Below the pieces are notes generated by a model. It ran no database searches. It was not told the DNA's origin and saw only the letters and a program-made list of their open reading frames with translations. 64,000 nt of DNA from G963665005 sp963665005 (GTDB taxonomy: Bacteria > Bacillota > Clostridia > Christensenellales > SZUA-584), in the NCBI GenBank assembly GCA_963665005.2, contig CAXXTQ010000001.1, positions 1,488,001 to 1,552,000 on the forward strand, written 5' to 3'. A program made the position numbers and the translations under genes. Position 1 is the first letter of the stretch. Each line of letters starts with the position of its first letter. This document shows positions 60,527-64,000 of the stretch, piece after piece.

Positions 60527-61962
60527 AAAAACTAAGCATTTTGTTTGTGGCGATGGCGCTGATTTTCATATTGCCTGTGACGGCGCTGGCGGAAGGAGAA
60601 ACAGAAACAGAAACACCTTCCCCGACTCCATCAGATACAGAGACTGTGGTATTGACGAATTTTGAAATAGATAATGCACATATATATGAGGGTATGGACA
60701 AAGCCTATAAAGACGGTTATACCCCGACCGTGAAAGACGGGACGGCAACAATCATGCTTCCGCTGATTACAGACGGCGAGATTATGAACAATGCCATTAC
60801 GGTCACACCTGGTCTTGGGGATACAGCATCTTCTCCTTTTGTATTTAAAAATTATCAGAAAACAGTGAATTTGGCGGACAATGCCGTAAGCGGGGGAAGC
60901 ACGGTTACATCGTATCTTGTTCGCTTCAATCTTTCGCTTGCTTCGCAAAGGTTTAACGGCGTATTTCCGGTGACGGTTGATGTGCAGGCGCAGTCGGCGG
61001 ACGGCAGCCCGATACAACAGGTCTTTACTACATATGTGACCATCACGGACGGCAAAGATCCGAATGCTGCGGAGCCAACGCCAGAGCCAGAGAAACTTAC
61101 ATCCCAGCCCAAGATCATCGTCAGCGGCTATAGCGTAAACCCTTCACCTGCAACGGCGGGGGAGGAATTCACCGCGGCGATAACGCTGAAAAACACCAGC
61201 GAAAGAAAATCGGTGCAGAACATGGCGGTAACGGTATCGTGCGATTGCCCGAATTTCTCTCTGCAAAACGAAAGCAGCACCATATATATTGGTAAACTCG
61301 GCAAGGGTAAAACAACGGAAATCGTGCTTGACTATAAGACCGATCTCGAAACGCCCGCGCTTCGCTATAACATAATGCTGGCCATAGAATACGATAATTC
61401 AGATGCAATGACGCTCTCTTCTTCGGGAACGGTCTCTGTCACGGTCAGCCAGCCTTTGCGGGTAGAAATGGAAGTGCCGCAGATACCCGGAGAGTCCAAC
61501 GCCGGCGATACCATGCCGCTTTCGTTTCAAGTCATGAACATGGGACGAAGCAAAGTTTTTAACGTGCGGATTGAGCTTTCTGCGCCCGGCCTTATACCGT
61601 CCGAGACTGCGTTTATCGGCAACATGGAAGCCGGAACCGCCATGCCCGGGGATATGGATGTGTTTATCGGCACTAAAGATATGAGCGAAGGATATGAAGG
61701 TGAAGAGAAATATGGATATACAAACGGCAAGATCACGCTAATTTATGAGGACGAGACCGGTCAGGAATTTACTCAGGAAACTGAATTTTCTACAATGATA
61801 AACCCTCCGGTGATAACTCAAACAGCCGCTGAACCGGAAGAGGAGCCCGAGAAGGCCGGACAATGGTGGATATCGCTCATTATCGGCGGCGTTGTTATTG
61901 CCGCCCTTACGGCATGGCTGATTATACGCAAAAAAAAGGGGATGCAGCATGAAGATAATTAA
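60523..61962 (+). CDS. Exported, membrane-anchored multi-domain surface protein
   Basis: 479 residues. Signal peptide (MKKLSILFVAMALIFILPVTALA), a Glu/Thr/Pro-rich segment, then beta-rich domains (GYSVNPSPATAGEEFTAAITLKNTSE, a CARDB/COG1361-like start, and a second LPLSFQVMNMGRSKVFNVRI). A C-terminal helix near 452-474 plus KKKG stop-transfer anchors it outside the cell. Encoded between the MacB-like ATPase and FtsX-like permease, it is probably the extracellular partner of that complex. It overlaps both neighbours. Confidence 0.75.
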   Translation: MKKLSILFVAMALIFILPVTALAEGETETETPSPTPSDTETVVLTNFEIDNAHIYEGMDKAYKDGYTPTVKDGTATIMLPLITDGEIMNNAITVTPGLGDTASSPFVFKNYQKTVNLADNAVSGGSTVTSYLVRFNLSLASQRFNGVFPVTVDVQAQSADGSPIQQVFTTYVTITDGKDPNAAEPTPEPEKLTSQPKIIVSGYSVNPSPATAGEEFTAAITLKNTSERKSVQNMAVTVSCDCPNFSLQNESSTIYIGKLGKGKTTEIVLDYKTDLETPALRYNIMLAIEYDNSDAMTLSSSGTVSVTVSQPLRVEMEVPQIPGESNAGDTMPLSFQVMNMGRSKVFNVRIELSAPGLIPSETAFIGNMEAGTAMPGDMDVFIGTKDMSEGYEGEEKYGYTNGKITLIYEDETGQEFTQETEFSTMINPPVITQTAAEPEEEPEKAGQWWISLIIGGVVIAALTAWLIIRKKKGMQHEDN

Positions 61963-63076
61963 TCTGCTTAGTATTGCCGCAAAGAATTTAAAAGGTAAGT
62001 GGGCGGTATTGCCCGTGGCTGGAATAGCCATCAGCATGTTTTGTTTTTGCTTTGCAGGAGCGATTCTTACTACTGTGCAGGAAGAAAAATCCCTGCCGTA
62101 TGAGTTGAATATAGCATCTGGAACCACAAACCTTTCGGATAGTATTATAGCTAAAATATCTGCGAATCCTAACGTAACGGCGGCTACGCCCATACTTGAG
62201 GTTCCTGCCGTCATCAAGACAGGCGAATATTCCGCGCAGCTGACGCTGACAGGGATCGATGCGGCTTATATTGAGACATCTGTATCTGAAGGAAGCTTTT
62301 TCCCCGATGACAGCATCATGCCTTATATTGTATTGAACGAAGCGGCGTGTAAGATGTTTGCAAACGATGAGAAGATTGCGGATGATGAAGTGCCCGAAAT
62401 CTACTGGTTGGGCACGGGCTTTTATGTACAAATGGGAGAAGATGAAAAGGCCATAGCATCAAAGGTTTGCGGGATATTATCTGATGACGAAGAAACAGAG
62501 GAAGAGCAGAGATCTGCTGCGTATGTCAGCTTGTCCATAGCAAAAGAGCTGCTGCGTCAAAACGGGCAGGAGACGGATTACACCGGTGTCAATGTGCGCG
62601 TTAAAAATATTGGAAGTGCGAACAGCGTATCCAAGGCTATTGCCGTACTTGGCCTTACCGTTACTAACTCAACCGAAGAATTACAAAGCGGATGGGACGC
62701 AGATAATAAAGAAATGACATACCTCATTGTGATAGGTGCATTCGGGTTGATGTGCGCATCCATATTATTAATTGCATGGAGACAAAATACTTTACTTAAA
62801 CAAAGGATGGCGTGGGAGGCCATGCGGTGGATGGGGTTGAAAGCAAGTGATATGCGCAAATTGTTTGCCATACAGGCCATTTTGCTCTCGATATTGGGAA
62901 TTGCGCTTGGCCTTTTAGTTGCATTATCGCTGCCCTCTTTTCTTTTAACAGGAGAAATGGAAACAACAAATTTTATGCTGTCTATTTCCTTCAAATCTGT
63001 ATTTGTAAGCGTAGTCATATGTATTGCAGCAGGATTAATACCCATCTTTGGTAAGCGCAAACAGATAAAAAATTGA
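61949..63076 (+). CDS. FtsX/MacB-family ABC permease
   Basis: 375 residues with a first helix near 20-42, a large extracellular MacB-type domain (about 45-255) and three C-terminal helices near 258-280, 310-335 and 348-368, the FtsX arrangement. It probably forms a mechanotransmission complex with the degenerate ATPase and the surface protein rather than a pump. Last gene of the operon; overlaps the previous gene by 14 bp. Confidence 0.82.
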   Translation: MKIINLLSIAAKNLKGKWAVLPVAGIAISMFCFCFAGAILTTVQEEKSLPYELNIASGTTNLSDSIIAKISANPNVTAATPILEVPAVIKTGEYSAQLTLTGIDAAYIETSVSEGSFFPDDSIMPYIVLNEAACKMFANDEKIADDEVPEIYWLGTGFYVQMGEDEKAIASKVCGILSDDEETEEEQRSAAYVSLSIAKELLRQNGQETDYTGVNVRVKNIGSANSVSKAIAVLGLTVTNSTEELQSGWDADNKEMTYLIVIGAFGLMCASILLIAWRQNTLLKQRMAWEAMRWMGLKASDMRKLFAIQAILLSILGIALGLLVALSLPSFLLTGEMETTNFMLSISFKSVFVSVVICIAAGLIPIFGKRKQIKN

Positions 63077-63337
63077 TAGGAGATAATCATATAGTTATAT
63101 AAAAGAATATATTTAAGAGAAAACAGAGATCACAGTTCTGATAACCGGATGCTTGGCTCAATTAAAATCAGTTACATTAGTGGTAAAATGCTCTTTGCCG
63201 TTTGGTAATGGCAAAAATATATTATTCAAATCTAAAAACTAATTCATAGAAATTTTTGTTTCTGCGATTTTATATACAGAAGGGTAAAACAGTATTTTAA
63301 TTCCCCCTCTTTTTGGTTATATTCTCGTAACAGGCGT

Positions 63338-63368
63338 AAAAAAAAATTCCTCAAATGTATTTGAAGAA
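63338..63368 (-). terminator. Minus-strand terminator
   Basis: Read on the minus strand, TTCTTCAAAT and ATTTGAGGAA form a stem with a 2-nt loop, followed by nine T (complement of 63338-63346). No minus-strand gene is visible to its right up to the window edge, so it may be a leftover. Confidence 0.5.
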
Positions 63369-63527
63369 ATGAAGCTTATTATGTTTATTTAGCTTGATTT
63401 AGGAGCAATTCACCAACCTTTATTCGGCGTAGTAGAAGAGGCAAGCAATCATGCTGAGTCCTCTTGAGACAATCAGAAAGCAATAATACATCACACACTT
63501 TTTTTTAAGAAAACGAGAGCATTCATC

Positions 63528-63632
63528 ATGTGCAATAAAATGAAAACAAGCACAGATTTTAAAACAATCAATAATTTAGCAAGCATCATTGAATACACAT
63601 CTGAAGTATTGATTGAAAAAATCTGTCAATAA
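63528..63632 (+). CDS. Possible 34-residue protein
   Basis: MCNKMKTSTDFKTINNLA... ending in EKICQ. No clear ribosome binding site and no recognised motif. Listed only because it is a complete frame in an otherwise empty region; chance is likely. Confidence 0.15.
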   Translation: MCNKMKTSTDFKTINNLASIIEYTSEVLIEKICQ

Positions 63633-63821
63633 TTAGAGCTTTTATATAGTGGAATAATGCTGAGAATGCTTATAGCTATAAAATAAGAGACAATCATACA
63701 AGGCAATATGTTTATGAATTTTCTTGCCTTAGTACGCAATGGAGTTACGTATTTTTTAACGTATCTCCTTTTTATTTTGCCCAAAACACCTCATTAATTC
63801 AAATAATATGTCGTTCCCCTC

Positions 63822-63864
63822 CCTTTCAGATTTATTGGTTATTGCACTCGAAATCTGAAAGGAG
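63822..63864 (+). promoter_or_regulatory. Hairpin covering the ribosome binding site of the gene at 63872
   Basis: CCTTTCAGATTT (63822-63833) pairs perfectly, over 12 bp, with AAATCTGAAAGG (63851-63862), and the 3' arm contains the first half of the AAAGGAG binding site. The same design precedes the sigma-like genes at 3589 and 34540. Confidence 0.6.
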
Positions 63865-63871
63865 AATACAA

Positions 63872-64000
63872 ATGACAATCAAATATAAAGTAAGTTACTT
63901 ATCGGACGGAACTAAAGTAAAAATAACAAGTAAACTTTATAACCAATTTAAACAATGGAAAATGCAAGGCATACATATCCCCATGCGATTTAAAAATGAA
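63872..64000 (+). CDS. N-terminal part of a possible module sigma-like protein (runs off window)
   Basis: 43 codons are visible (MTIKYKVSYLSDGTKVKITSKLYNQF...). ATG follows AAAGGAG at 7 nt. The short beta-rich opening followed by a helical segment, and the hairpin over its binding site, resemble the first sigma-like gene of the two mobilisation modules, but sequence similarity is low. The 3' end lies outside the window. Confidence 0.45.
   Translation, partial: MTIKYKVSYLSDGTKVKITSKLYNQFKQWKMQGIHIPMRFKNE

Larger units (their letters stand above)
63077..63821. other. Long AT-rich intergenic region
   Basis: Contains the minus-strand terminator and one 34-codon frame (63528-63632), otherwise no gene, repeat array or RNA that I can support. 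It separates the ABC operon from a gene that resembles the start of another mobilisation module. Confidence 0.5.

Overview
The window looks like a mobile-element-rich stretch of a low- to mid-GC Firmicute, most likely an anaerobic Clostridia gut-type organism. Evidence: Shine-Dalgarno-led genes throughout, Tn4451-type mobilisation modules with TnpW, a Tn1549/CTn-type Gram-positive conjugation locus (VirD4, Maff2-type VirB2, VirB6, PrgI, VirB4, NlpC/P60), a GEMM-type cyclic-di-nucleotide riboswitch, BlaI/BlaR1-like regulation and TRAP and ECF transporters. No rRNA, tRNA or CRISPR array was recognised.

Layout. (1) 1-2841: tail of a possible metallo-hydrolase, a serine beta-lactamase-like hydrolase and a sodium:solute symporter. 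(2) 2842-7711: a decayed mobilisation module (structured leader, truncated sigma-like gene, second sigma-like gene, DUF3847-like gene, MobA/MobL relaxase, small genes, TnpW) without a recombinase, interrupted by about 770 bp of palindromic repeats holding a tyrosine-recombinase relic. (3) 7789-15021, minus strand: a six-gene operon (AraC regulator, two exporter-fold ABC half transporters, ECF S component, EcfT, double EcfA) with a DtxR/IdeR-like iron box on its promoter, probably siderophore uptake. (4) 15321-19693 and 45867-48595: a conjugation locus. Its VirD4 gene is cut at the 5' end, and its VirB4 gene is split by an insertion of about 26 kb. (5) 19694-45867: that insertion. It carries a carbohydrate-type catabolic cluster (GntR/LacI-type repressor, aldolase, broken FAD oxidoreductase, DctPQM, metallo-hydrolase, alcohol dehydrogenase, split transketolase, UroD-like protein, acetyl esterase, ribokinase), a c-di-GMP-I-type riboswitch, a complete mobilisation module with large serine recombinase, and a three-gene putative defence operon (small protein, QueC-like PP-loop protein, SF2 helicase). 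Joining the outer halves at a shared GG core restores VirB4 exactly in frame. (6) 49092-50500: ECF sigma factor plus membrane partner. (7) 50545-53437: small secreted proteins, a region of nested inverted repeats, and a DUF6034-like lipoprotein. (8) 53586-63076: BlaI repressor, an M56 peptidase-lipoprotein fusion sensor, then VanY, ABC-2 and MacB/FtsX-type transporter genes, which read as an envelope-stress or antimicrobial-peptide-resistance cassette. (9) 63822-64000: the start of what may be a third mobilisation-type module.

Overall picture. A conjugative element has been invaded by at least one, and probably two, related mobilisable composite elements carrying nutrient-acquisition and defence cargo. 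The two mobilisation modules at 3.5-7.7 kb and 34.5-39.6 kb are close relatives. Only the second keeps the serine recombinase. Function names rest on motifs and remembered family features; no database search was run.
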